Of a DNA stretch of 64,000 nucleotides, positions 26,460 to 34,982 are shown piece by piece. Made by a program: the position numbers and the translations under genes. The notes below the pieces were generated by a model. It saw only the letters and a list, made by a program, of their open reading frames with translations. It searched no databases and was not told where the DNA came from. Positions within the stretch are counted from its first letter, which is position 1. Each line of letters begins with the position of its first letter. Origin of the DNA: Stigmatella ashevillena (GTDB lineage Bacteria; Myxococcota; Myxococcia; Myxococcales; Myxococcaceae); the NCBI RefSeq assembly GCF_028368975.1, contig NZ_JAQNDM010000002.1, forward strand, positions 3,962,425 to 4,026,424. Direction: 5' to 3'.

Positions 26460-29400
26460 TCACCCCTCCCAGGCCGCCAGCAGGGAGCGGACCCGCGCGT
26501 ACCGCTGGAGCAACCGCTCGCGGTGCGCGCTGAGCAGCACCATGAAGCCCACCACCATCAGCCCGAGCAGGGACAGGAACGCGGCCCCCATCCGGTGGTC
26601 CCGGATGCCGAAGCGCACCAGGTTGGCCACGACGCACGTCACCAGGAACGCGGAGCCCAGGTACACATAAGAGCGGATGCGCAGCGCGATGCCCGCCCCC
26701 ACGCCCAAGAGACACAGGCCCACGCACAGCAGCATCGCCTTCGCGTTGGGGAACATCAGGGGCTGCCAGGCACCGGCGACATAGATGATGGTCACCGCGA
26801 GGGCGCGCAGCCGCGCCAGGGTGTCGGCGGAGAGCGACTTGCGGAAGACGCTCAGCAGCACCAGCAGGGAGAGCCCCGCGGGGATGACATAGTACTGCGG
26901 CTCGCCCGCGCCGGCGCCCACCCACACGACGAGCAGCGCGGCGTTGAAGGCCACGGCGGAGGCCAGCGAGGCCGCCCCGCGCCGCGACGGATGCATGGCG
27001 AGCGCGGCGAAGTGTGCCGCATGTCCCACGAGCAGGGCCGCGGTGTAGGCCGACTCGCCCCACGGGGCGGTGAGCAACCCCACCAGGGGGAAGAGGAAGG
27101 CCCCCATCAAGGCGGGCTGACGGAAGGCGGCGAACCGCGAGCCCTCGCGCTGCACGAAGACGTAGAGTCCCGAGAAGAAGACACCGCCCACGAGGGCCAT
27201 GAGGCTGTCGGCCATGCCCAGCTGGTCCGCGCCCATGCCCAGCACTCTCGCGCTGAGGTAGCCCAGCACGGCGGCCACCTGCGCGCAGTACGCCGAGAGC
27301 ATGTCCTTCTCGGAGACCGCGCGGCGCACGAGCGTCACCAGCAACACGAAGAGGCCCAACCCCACCACGAGCCCTTCCCTCAGTGCCTCCTGGGCCCCAC
27401 TCAAAGGCACCAGCACCAGCCCCGAGAGCACCTCGAGGAACGCCAAGGCCGCCATGAGGTGGCCCACGGCCCGGCGGACCTTCTGTCCCGCCAAGCCAAA
27501 CGCCACGGAGGCCAGCACCGCCGTAAGCGCGCCGAGGTACGGGAGGATGAACACCTTGCCCCGGCCCGTGGAGAACACGACCCCCAGGTGCATCATCAGC
27601 ACATGGACGGCCACGAGCGTGGCAAGCCAACCCACCAGTTCGTACCCCCGGCGCCGGTGGACGAGGGTCCACGCGGCTCCCGCGGCCAGCGCGAAGCTCA
27701 GGGGCGTGCTCACGTGCCGCAAGCTGTGCAATCCACCGATGGCCAGGAGCGAGAGCATCCACCCCGCGTGATGCAGCGAATCGCCCACGCGAACGCCTCG
27801 CGCCTCCAGCCGTGTGCCCACCCAACACACCCCGAGCCCCACCGTGCCCAAGGCCACCGGCATCCACGCCAGGGGCATCGCCGCGACGAGCACCAGGCCC
27901 AGCGCGCCCGTGGCCCCATACGCCATCCCCTGCGACCGGGTGACCATGAGGAGGATCGCCGTCAATGCCGCCAGTCCCGCCACGCTCAGGGGCAGCACGC
28001 CCGGTCCCCGGTCCACCAGGAGGTACCCCACCACGCCCACGAGCGAGACCAGGCTGCCGACCCACAAGGGCTCACTCCAGGTGTCCTCCATCCGCGGGAA
28101 GACCTTCGCCGCCGCGGCCGAGAGGGCCCGCTGCACGCGGCCGGACTGGCACAGCGCGGACAGGAGCGCCGTGGCGAACGCCACCCCGGTGAAGACCAGC
28201 GCCGCCAGGGGCCTCACCTCGAGAAACCCATACCCCTCGCTTCGGCCCAGGGAAGCGAACGCCAGCGTGACCACCGCCACCGTCAACAGCCACCGCTCGG
28301 AGAGGAGGAACGCCGCCATGAGCAGCACCCCCGCCACCCCCACGATGGCGGCGGAAGACGGGGCGGAGAACATGGCGATCCCCGCGAGGAGGAACGCGCC
28401 CCAAGTCACACACGCGCGAAAGGCCAGGTCTGGCGCGCACCGGAAGAAGGCCCAGGCCCCCCGAGAGCGGTGGTGCTCGAACAGGCCCAGCGCCAACAGG
28501 ACTCCCGCGGCCGTGAACCGCGCTCCGGGGACGAAGGCGATCAACACCGCCGCCAGTCCCAGACGGAACGAAGGCTTGCTGCCCGGCAGGAGCGCCAGCG
28601 CCACGGCGAGCACGCAGATCGCCACCCCGGAGGCCCCGGACAACACCAGGCCACACCCCACCGCCGCGAAAGCGGCCTGTGTCCACCAGGACAAGGCCTG
28701 CCGGGCCCGTTGCTCCTGTCCCCCCAGCAGCGCCTGAGCCACGGCGGGGACGTGCTCCACGGCACGCACCATCAGGAGCATCAACAGGGGCAAGACCGGA
28801 GCGAAGGCAGGCGTCGGCTCGTAGAAGTACAAGACCACCCCCGTGAGCACCGGGGAGAACACGGCGAACATCGGCTGACGGTTGGCGCGCACCCACAGCA
28901 ACGGCAGCAGCGCCGTGCACGCGAGCAAGATCTCCACCTGGGACGTCATCCACCAGAACAGCAGGGAGATGCCCAGCACGCACAGGGCCGAGAGGCTGGC
29001 CGCGAGGGCGAAGCGCCGTCCCCCGGTCAGCACGTTCCTCACCGCCTGCGGCTCGTTCAGCAGCGCCAGCACGCTCAGGACGGCCGCCAAAAGCGCCAAT
29101 CCCCCCGGAACAGAAAACAAGGCCAGCGTGGCATAGGCGGCGGCGGCGACGACGCTCAAGGACGCCGGCAGCGCACGCGCCGTGAGCAGGGCCGCCAAGG
29201 CCGCGCCCAGCATCAAGCCCATGGGGGAGAGGGCAGGCCGCGACACCAGCGCTGTCGCGAAGGCGGCGGCGAGCGCAATGACCCCCGCCATGGTGGTGCT
29301 CGGGCTGCGTCCCCAACGCACAGCGGCCAGCGACGCACCCAAGGCCCAGAGGACAATGCCTCCCATGGCCATCGCGGGCGTCAGCCACGGCCAGGGCGCG

Positions 29401-31871
29401 AAGGGAATGCCCTCGCTCCACGGGGGCAGGAGCGCCAGCCCGGCCAACAAGACCGCCAGGGGCCGGCATCCCGGAAACACGCGCGAGGCCCAGGCCACGG
29501 CCGCCGCAGCGGCGAGAAGGATGACGCCCAGCACCGGCGTCTCCGCCCCCATCGCCACTCCCACCGCCAAGAGCGCATAGAGGATGCCCGGGATGCCCAG
29601 CAGCCGCATCCTGCCCCCGCGATCTCCCAGGAACACGAGCACCAGCGCCATGATGGCCATGGCGGGGGACACACCCTCCACCCTGTGCGTGAGGCTCGGA
29701 GAGAAGACCGCCGCGAGCTTGGGCACCGCCGCCGCGGCAGCGAAGCCCGCCAGCGCCAGGAGCCGGGGGTCCGCCAACGTCCACGCCGTCAGGAGCGCGG
29801 CACTCCCGGCCAACCCCATGCCCACGGCGGGCAGCACGCCCGGGGCCGAGGACACACCGGTGACGAAGCCCGCCAGCGCCAGGACGCCCACCGCCCCGCT
29901 GAAGAGGCGCGCCTGGACACCGGCCGTCCGGGAGACCAGCACCGCGAACACCAGCGCCACCCCACCACACAGAAGAGACGCGCCCTCGGAGCCGAAGAGG
30001 GCGTTGGCGGCCAGGGGAACCGCCAACATCAGGAGCGCCCCCACCCCGGAGAGATAGGTGCGCTCCAACCACAGGCCCCCGGCGACACACACCGCGGACA
30101 GCGCGAGCGCGCTCCAGAGTGCTGGACGCGAATCCGGCCCCAGGTGCGCCATGAGGACGAAGAGGAGGCTGGCCACGGCCGTGGAGCGCAGCAGCACCTC
30201 CGACACTCCCGCCGCTCGCGAGCCCACCTCTCGCCCCCCACGAGCGATCAGCCGGGACGCCAGGAGCACGCCCACGAGAACGAAGGGCAGCGCGGTCAGC
30301 GCCCCGAACTGGAACGGCAACGCCTCGGACGGCGGGTACCCCAGCCGGGCCTTGAGGGTCTCAATGAGGGCTTTGACAGCGCCCGGAACGAGCTGAGGGC
30401 TGGAGGCATAGACAAGGTAGGCACCGGCATAAGCAGGGTAGAGCCAGCGCAGCCGCGGAAGCGCTCCCTGGCCCAGCCAGTACATCGTCCACGTGAAGAC
30501 GGCCGCGGTGACGAAGAAGGCCGGCGCCGCGCCCGTCCCCGACAGCACGAGGCAGCCCACCTGCATCGCGGCCACCCCGAGGGCGAGCGGATCCGCCGCC
30601 TGCTGCGCCTCGAGCCGACGGAACGCCAGACACGTGGCCAGGAGGAAGGCGATGAACGGAGCGTAGGAGCCCAGCGCGGGAGGCGTTCCAGCGGCGGCGA
30701 GGGCCAGGTGCAGCCGGACCGAGAAGAGCGCGAGCAGGTAGAGCGGAGCGGTCAGCGCGAAAACGAGCGCGGTGCCCTGCCGCGGCTCGACCCCCGGCCG
30801 ACGCGAGAGGGCGAAGAAGAGCACACAGGGCAGCACGTTGAGCCACAGCGCGGACACGCCCAGCCGCGCGGCGAGGGGCGCCAAGCCCATCATCAGCGTG
30901 GTGCCCACCATGCCCGCCTGGATCCAGGGGCGCGAGGGCGCATCCATCGCCTCGGCGGGACGGCGGACCAGGAAGGCGGCGAAGGCGGACCAGGCCAGCA
31001 ACAGCGGCACGAGGAGCGCGGGGCTCACCCCATCAAGCCCCAGCGTCTCCCCCAACGGGAGCGTGCCACCCAGGGGACCCAGCGCGAGCCCCGCCAGCGG
31101 CGCCACGGCCGAGCCAATGAGACAGAGGATGCGCCCAGCACTCCGCAGCGCCTCACGGCGGGTCAGGAAGGCACCCCAGGTGGAGAAGCCCACGGAGTAG
31201 AACGCGGTCATCCCGAAGACCACGAGCGAGCGGGCCCCCGAGGTCATCCCCGCCCAGCTCTCGAAGACGAAATAGAGCGTGCCCGCGAGGATGAGGAACG
31301 CCCCGAGGAACCAGCCAATGCTCTCGTAGAGGAAGGGCCGCCAGATGCGGCTCCAGGGAGAGGCCTCCTCCACGAGGCGCGCGGTGAGGCTCCGCACGGG
31401 GGGCGCATCGAAGAGCGGATCGGGGGTGACCAGCGGCAGCGGGACTTCTTCCTCCTGGACGGGCTCCTGCGCCGCCACCTCCACGGGAGCAGGTTCAGGC
31501 GAAACCACGGCCATGGGCTCAGGCAAAGCCATGGGCTCGGGCTCAGACGAAGCCACGGCCACGGGCTCAGGCAAAGCCATGGGCTCCGGGGAGCTTTCGG
31601 GCGCGGGTGCCACCGGAGCCTCCTGGACCGGCTCCACCCCCGTCAGCAAGGAGAGCAGGATCCGGCTCTGCCGCTCGTAGCGCTCGACGAGGTACTTCCG
31701 CGCGCCCGAGGAGACCTCCAGGTCATCCCACTGGGGCACCTCATTGAGCAGGAAGCCAACGTGCTCCAGCTCCGCCTCCAAGGCTTCCCGGGGACGGACC
31801 ACCGTCACACTTCCACAGCGGACACACTGGAGGCCGAACAGACGCTCCTGCCGGCATTCGGGGCAGTACAT
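26460..31871 (-). CDS. giant multi-pass membrane protein with N-terminal zinc ribbon
   Basis: The 1,803-residue product begins with a four-cysteine zinc-ribbon motif, CPECRQERLFGLQCVRCG (residues 3-20), then a short helical region. A Pro/Glu-rich segment (about 105-150) repeats units like PEPMALPEP and VASSEPEP. From about residue 180 to the end, the protein is one long series of hydrophobic segments, with several dozen membrane spans by eye, separated by short Arg-containing loops. No transport or enzyme motif is recognised. Its start is about 210 bp from the LanKC start on the opposite strand; a shared regulatory region is possible, but a role in lanthipeptide export is speculation. Confidence 0.75.
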   Translation of the reverse strand: MYCPECRQERLFGLQCVRCGSVTVVRPREALEAELEHVGFLLNEVPQWDDLEVSSGARKYLVERYERQSRILLSLLTGVEPVQEAPVAPAPESSPEPMALPEPVAVASSEPEPMALPEPMAVVSPEPAPVEVAAQEPVQEEEVPLPLVTPDPLFDAPPVRSLTARLVEEASPWSRIWRPFLYESIGWFLGAFLILAGTLYFVFESWAGMTSGARSLVVFGMTAFYSVGFSTWGAFLTRREALRSAGRILCLIGSAVAPLAGLALGPLGGTLPLGETLGLDGVSPALLVPLLLAWSAFAAFLVRRPAEAMDAPSRPWIQAGMVGTTLMMGLAPLAARLGVSALWLNVLPCVLFFALSRRPGVEPRQGTALVFALTAPLYLLALFSVRLHLALAAAGTPPALGSYAPFIAFLLATCLAFRRLEAQQAADPLALGVAAMQVGCLVLSGTGAAPAFFVTAAVFTWTMYWLGQGALPRLRWLYPAYAGAYLVYASSPQLVPGAVKALIETLKARLGYPPSEALPFQFGALTALPFVLVGVLLASRLIARGGREVGSRAAGVSEVLLRSTAVASLLFVLMAHLGPDSRPALWSALALSAVCVAGGLWLERTYLSGVGALLMLAVPLAANALFGSEGASLLCGGVALVFAVLVSRTAGVQARLFSGAVGVLALAGFVTGVSSAPGVLPAVGMGLAGSAALLTAWTLADPRLLALAGFAAAAAVPKLAAVFSPSLTHRVEGVSPAMAIMALVLVFLGDRGGRMRLLGIPGILYALLAVGVAMGAETPVLGVILLAAAAAVAWASRVFPGCRPLAVLLAGLALLPPWSEGIPFAPWPWLTPAMAMGGIVLWALGASLAAVRWGRSPSTTMAGVIALAAAFATALVSRPALSPMGLMLGAALAALLTARALPASLSVVAAAAYATLALFSVPGGLALLAAVLSVLALLNEPQAVRNVLTGGRRFALAASLSALCVLGISLLFWWMTSQVEILLACTALLPLLWVRANRQPMFAVFSPVLTGVVLYFYEPTPAFAPVLPLLMLLMVRAVEHVPAVAQALLGGQEQRARQALSWWTQAAFAAVGCGLVLSGASGVAICVLAVALALLPGSKPSFRLGLAAVLIAFVPGARFTAAGVLLALGLFEHHRSRGAWAFFRCAPDLAFRACVTWGAFLLAGIAMFSAPSSAAIVGVAGVLLMAAFLLSERWLLTVAVVTLAFASLGRSEGYGFLEVRPLAALVFTGVAFATALLSALCQSGRVQRALSAAAAKVFPRMEDTWSEPLWVGSLVSLVGVVGYLLVDRGPGVLPLSVAGLAALTAILLMVTRSQGMAYGATGALGLVLVAAMPLAWMPVALGTVGLGVCWVGTRLEARGVRVGDSLHHAGWMLSLLAIGGLHSLRHVSTPLSFALAAGAAWTLVHRRRGYELVGWLATLVAVHVLMMHLGVVFSTGRGKVFILPYLGALTAVLASVAFGLAGQKVRRAVGHLMAALAFLEVLSGLVLVPLSGAQEALREGLVVGLGLFVLLVTLVRRAVSEKDMLSAYCAQVAAVLGYLSARVLGMGADQLGMADSLMALVGGVFFSGLYVFVQREGSRFAAFRQPALMGAFLFPLVGLLTAPWGESAYTAALLVGHAAHFAALAMHPSRRGAASLASAVAFNAALLVVWVGAGAGEPQYYVIPAGLSLLVLLSVFRKSLSADTLARLRALAVTIIYVAGAWQPLMFPNAKAMLLCVGLCLLGVGAGIALRIRSYVYLGSAFLVTCVVANLVRFGIRDHRMGAAFLSLLGLMVVGFMVLLSAHRERLLQRYARVRSLLAAWEG
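31500..31602 (-). repeat. coding repeats for PEPMALPEP-type units
   Basis: Within the large membrane protein gene, near-identical units such as catgggctcaggcaaagc (seen on the plus strand) recur, encoding Met-Ala-Leu-Pro-Glu-Pro-type repeats in the linker after the zinc ribbon. Copy number could vary between strains by slippage or recombination. Confidence 0.55.
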
Positions 31872-32081
31872 GAGGCAAGGACCTTAACAACTGCCGTGCC
31901 ACCCCGAAGCCCTTGAAGTCCCGGGCATTTGAGTCCTTCACCGCCCCGCTCCGTGCCACCCCCTCGACGCGGTGTGCAAGGAAGATGTGCACCGGGCTGC
32001 ACACCCTCGGCCTGCCTTGCGCAAAACGGGGCCTGTCCACCCCATGGTAGAGTGTGCCCTCCCCCCTCGCCCCCCCATCCC

Positions 32082-34733
32082 ATGCAAGGCATCGAGCGAC
32101 GCGCCAAGCGAGACATCTTCTTCTTCACCCTCACCGATCCGGAGCGCTACGAAAGTCTGGAGGACTACCGCGCTACCGGAACCGAGTTCCGGGACCTGGT
32201 CCGAGGCCTGCTCCCCGCCGGATGGAAGATGGACTACCGCCAGGGCACGTGGTGCCCGGTGTTCCCCCCCGAGGACAAGACGCCGGATGAAGGCTTCAAA
32301 ATTCACGCCTCGACGAAGCACGAGCATGCCCAGCAACTCCTGCGGGCCGTGGTTCCCCTCTTCGTGGAAGAGGGCATCGCCTTCAAGTTCGTGGTGGATG
32401 AAGACATCCTCGACTTCACCAACGAGAGCGCCCGGGGACGGGGTGGGTGCGGCAAGTTCATCACCGCCTACCCGGTGGACGTTCCCCAACTGCGGCGGCT
32501 CATGGAACGCCTCCATGAAGCCACCCGGGGCCTGACGGGCCCCTACATCCTCTCGGACCAGCGCTACAAGGACAGTAAGACACTCTTCTACCGGTACGGC
32601 AGCTTCAAGAACCGGTTCCTGCTCAATGTCTTCGGAGAACAGGAACCGTACATGCGCGCGCCGGATGGCCGTCTCGTCCCAGACGAGCGCCAGGCCTTCT
32701 TCGTGCTACCCGAGGGCATCGAGGATCCCTTCCCGCAGGAGCCCGAGGAAGACTCCGGAGAGCTCATCCTCCAGGGGCGTTACAAGGTCACCAGCGCGCT
32801 GAGCATGTCCGCCAAGGGCGGCGTCTATGCCGGGGAGGACCTTCAGACCGGGGCCCAGGTGGTCATCAAGGAGGCCCGCCCGCTCATCAATCGCAACCGG
32901 CGCAGCCCCCATGACGCGGTGGCATGCCTGCACAACGAGTACCGAATCCTCTCGTTGCTTGCAGGCACGGGGGTTGCCCCGCAACCCATCGCCTTCTTCC
33001 AAGAGTGGGAGCACAGCTTCCTGGTCATGGAATACGTGAAGGGCGTGCCCCTGTCATCGCTCCGGGCCTTCGAGGACTTCTCGCTGATGCTGATGACGGA
33101 CATCCGCGATGAGGACGTCCAACGCTTCGCCCAGGAGTATCTCCTGATCGCCCGCCAGCTCATCCTGGGCGTCCGGGCCATCCATGCCCAGGGCGTCGTC
33201 ATTCAGGATGTCGCGCCCCAGAACATCTTGTTTGATCTGGAGCAGGGCAAGGTCACCTTCATCGACTTCGAGAGCGCCTGGAGCGAGCACCTCGGTGAGC
33301 AGGCCGTCGTGGCGCCCATCCGGACACTCGGCTTTGGCGACCACCAGTGGAACGGACAGCGCCCCACGATGGAGGAGGATCAGAAAGCCCTGGGGCGACT
33401 GTTGAGCAATCTGATCTTCCCCATCACCCCTCTGTTGTCCCTGGCCCCCGGCCACTGGGAGCCCTTCCTGCGGGAACTGGCCCAGGAGAAAGGCCTCCCC
33501 GCGCCCCTGCTCTCGCTGGTCCTGGGAACCACCGGAAGCGCCGCGGAGGTGGACCGGCTCCTGGAGAACGCCGAGCGCCAAGCGAAGGAAGCCCGGGCCG
33601 CCCCGCGCCGCCCTCCCCAACGAACCGCGGAACACCATCAGGAGGCAGTGCGGCGAATCGCCCGCTACATCGGGGATCAGCTCGAAAGCCCCCGGGGGCC
33701 GCTCGATCTGCCCACTGACTACCGGCGCGCCGCCACCAACCCCCTCAATGTTGCTTACGGGGCCGCAGGCGTGGCCATGTTCCTCCACCGTGCCCAGGGC
33801 ACGGTGCCCACGGCATTGAGGGAGGCGCTCCTCCGGGAAGCCGCCACGGCCGACAATGAGCATTACCCCCCTGGCCTCTATGTGGGTACGGCAGGCATTG
33901 CCTGGACGCTGCTGGAGCTGGGCCACCCGCAGGAAGCCGAACAGCTCCTGGAGAGGGCGAGCCACTCCCCGCTCCTGTTCAAGAACGCCGACCTCTTCTT
34001 CGGAAGCGCCGGCTACGGACTCACCCAGCTCTTCTTTCACCAGCGCCTGGGGCAGGAGAAGTACCTGGCGCGCGCGCTCCAGGCCTTTGAAGGCTTGAAG
34101 ACAAACCTCCAGGAAGCCCAGGGCCTGTATTTCTACCCCAACGAGGGGGCCGTCTATCACGGCCTCGCCCACGGGGCCTCGGGCATCGCGTACTTCCTCC
34201 TGCGGCTCTTCCAGGCCACGGGCCAGAAAGAAGTCCTCTCTTACGCTCGCGGGCTGATGAACTTCGAGCTCGCCCAGGCCCAGAAGCTGAACGGGCAGCT
34301 CGTCTGGCAGCGCTCCTCTCACGACGCAGTGCATTCGCCCTACTGGCGCGTGGGCAGCGCGGGAATCGGCAGCGTGCTGCTGCGCTTTCATGCTGCGCTG
34401 GGAGACCCCCAGTACCTCGACACAGCGCGCCAAATCGCCCACTACCTGGAAGGCAAATACAGCGTTTTTCCAGGCAATCTCTCGGGCATGGCAGGATTGG
34501 GAAACTTCCTCATCGATATGTACAAGGCCTCCCGCGAGGAGAAATACCGCGAGGAAGCGTTCCGGTTCGCGGACCGGATCATGCTCTACGCGCTCGAGCG
34601 AGAGGGGGGCCTCGTCTTCCCGGGGGAGGAGCTGATTCGCATCTCCACCGACTTTGGGACTGGCTCCGCGGGGATCGGCCTGTTCCTCGACCGGCTCCTC
34701 AAACAGGATGGCATTCCCTATCTGGACGATTAG
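32082..34733 (+). CDS. class III lanthipeptide synthetase (LanKC)
   Basis: The 883-residue protein has the three-domain plan of class III lanthipeptide synthetases. The N-terminal lyase part (1-225) has the LanKC patterns GFKIHASTKHEHAQQLL, GGCGKFITAYP and LSDQRYKDSKTLFYRYGSF. A kinase domain (230-480) has Lys263 in VIKEARP, Glu286 in HNEYRIL, DVAPQN (Asp376, Asn381) and Asp395 in FIDFESAW. A LanC-like cyclase domain (about 540-883) has five GxxG helical-barrel repeats (FGSAGYG, HGASGIA, VGSAGIG, SGMAGLG, TGSAGIG). The Cys/His zinc ligands of class I, II and IV cyclases are absent, which fits class III. It should phosphorylate Ser/Thr of the precursor, eliminate phosphate and close lanthionine or labionin rings. 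The internal ATG is chosen because the family homology starts there; no Shine-Dalgarno is evident. The precursor gene lies 89 bases downstream. Confidence 0.93.
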   Translation: MQGIERRAKRDIFFFTLTDPERYESLEDYRATGTEFRDLVRGLLPAGWKMDYRQGTWCPVFPPEDKTPDEGFKIHASTKHEHAQQLLRAVVPLFVEEGIAFKFVVDEDILDFTNESARGRGGCGKFITAYPVDVPQLRRLMERLHEATRGLTGPYILSDQRYKDSKTLFYRYGSFKNRFLLNVFGEQEPYMRAPDGRLVPDERQAFFVLPEGIEDPFPQEPEEDSGELILQGRYKVTSALSMSAKGGVYAGEDLQTGAQVVIKEARPLINRNRRSPHDAVACLHNEYRILSLLAGTGVAPQPIAFFQEWEHSFLVMEYVKGVPLSSLRAFEDFSLMLMTDIRDEDVQRFAQEYLLIARQLILGVRAIHAQGVVIQDVAPQNILFDLEQGKVTFIDFESAWSEHLGEQAVVAPIRTLGFGDHQWNGQRPTMEEDQKALGRLLSNLIFPITPLLSLAPGHWEPFLRELAQEKGLPAPLLSLVLGTTGSAAEVDRLLENAERQAKEARAAPRRPPQRTAEHHQEAVRRIARYIGDQLESPRGPLDLPTDYRRAATNPLNVAYGAAGVAMFLHRAQGTVPTALREALLREAATADNEHYPPGLYVGTAGIAWTLLELGHPQEAEQLLERASHSPLLFKNADLFFGSAGYGLTQLFFHQRLGQEKYLARALQAFEGLKTNLQEAQGLYFYPNEGAVYHGLAHGASGIAYFLLRLFQATGQKEVLSYARGLMNFELAQAQKLNGQLVWQRSSHDAVHSPYWRVGSAGIGSVLLRFHAALGDPQYLDTARQIAHYLEGKYSVFPGNLSGMAGLGNFLIDMYKASREEKYREEAFRFADRIMLYALEREGGLVFPGEELIRISTDFGTGSAGIGLFLDRLLKQDGIPYLDD

Positions 34734-34779
34734 TGCCTCACGGTACTTGTTTGAAACACAAAGGCCGCTAAACTGGCGA

Positions 34780-34799
34780 TTGACAGGATCCCCCCTGTC
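34780..34799 (+). promoter_or_regulatory. hairpin and -35-like TTGACA between LanKC and the precursor gene
   Basis: GACAGG (34782-34787) and CCTGTC (34794-34799) form a 6-bp stem with a 6-base loop in the 89-base gap. The same stretch contains a perfect TTGACA (34780-34785), but no convincing -10 box follows at 16-18 bases. It could be a separate weak promoter, or an RNA structure that sets the level of precursor relative to enzyme. Confidence 0.3.
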
Positions 34800-34822
34800 C
34801 TCAGCATGGAACGGTGAGACTC

Positions 34823-34933
34823 ATGAAGAAAGTGCTCGCGCTGCAGCAGCTCGCCCCCAAGTCCGACTTCGATCCACTTTCTCTCTCCTCCCTCGTGAGC
34901 ATCTCCTGTTGCAAAGGAACCCAGCCCAAGTAG
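34823..34933 (+). CDS. class III lanthipeptide precursor peptide (LanA)
   Basis: The gene encodes 36 residues and is preceded by GGTGAG five bases before the ATG. The leader starts MKKVLALQQL; VLALQ (residues 4-8) matches the hydrophobic x-x-x-Leu-Gln helix that LanKC enzymes recognise in class III leaders (LFDLQ in SapB, for example). The core is Ser/Cys-rich: SLSSLVSISCC spans residues 20-30, with Ser23, Ser26 and Cys29 in the SxxSxxC spacing that forms labionin. Cys30, Thr33 and other Ser offer further sites. The tail is Lys31 to Lys36. It directly follows LanKC and is closed by a strong terminator, so assignment as its substrate is well supported. The leader/core boundary and actual rings are unknown. 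Confidence 0.88.
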   Translation: MKKVLALQQLAPKSDFDPLSLSSLVSISCCKGTQPK

Positions 34934-34947
34934 TACGCGGCTGGGAG

Positions 34948-34975
34948 CCCTCCTGGCCTCCGCCAGGAGGGTTTT
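34948..34975 (+). terminator. intrinsic terminator after the lanthipeptide precursor gene
   Basis: CCCTCCTGGC (34948-34957) and GCCAGGAGGG (34962-34971) form a perfect 10-bp stem with a 4-base loop, directly followed by TTTT (34972-34975). It lies 14 bases after the precursor stop and just before the end of the convergent argB gene. This is the clearest Rho-independent terminator in the window. Confidence 0.9.
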
Positions 34976-34982
34976 CGCGCCG

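Noticed and set aside
26523-31916. A 1,797-codon plus-strand frame opposite the large membrane protein
   Set aside because: Arg/Gln/His/Glu-rich with no domain pattern; the minus strand encodes regular membrane spans and a zinc ribbon.
31929-32081. N-terminal extension of LanKC in the same frame
   Set aside because: The extra 51 residues are Pro/Cys/Arg-rich and unlike any LanKC start; homology begins at the ATG at 32082.
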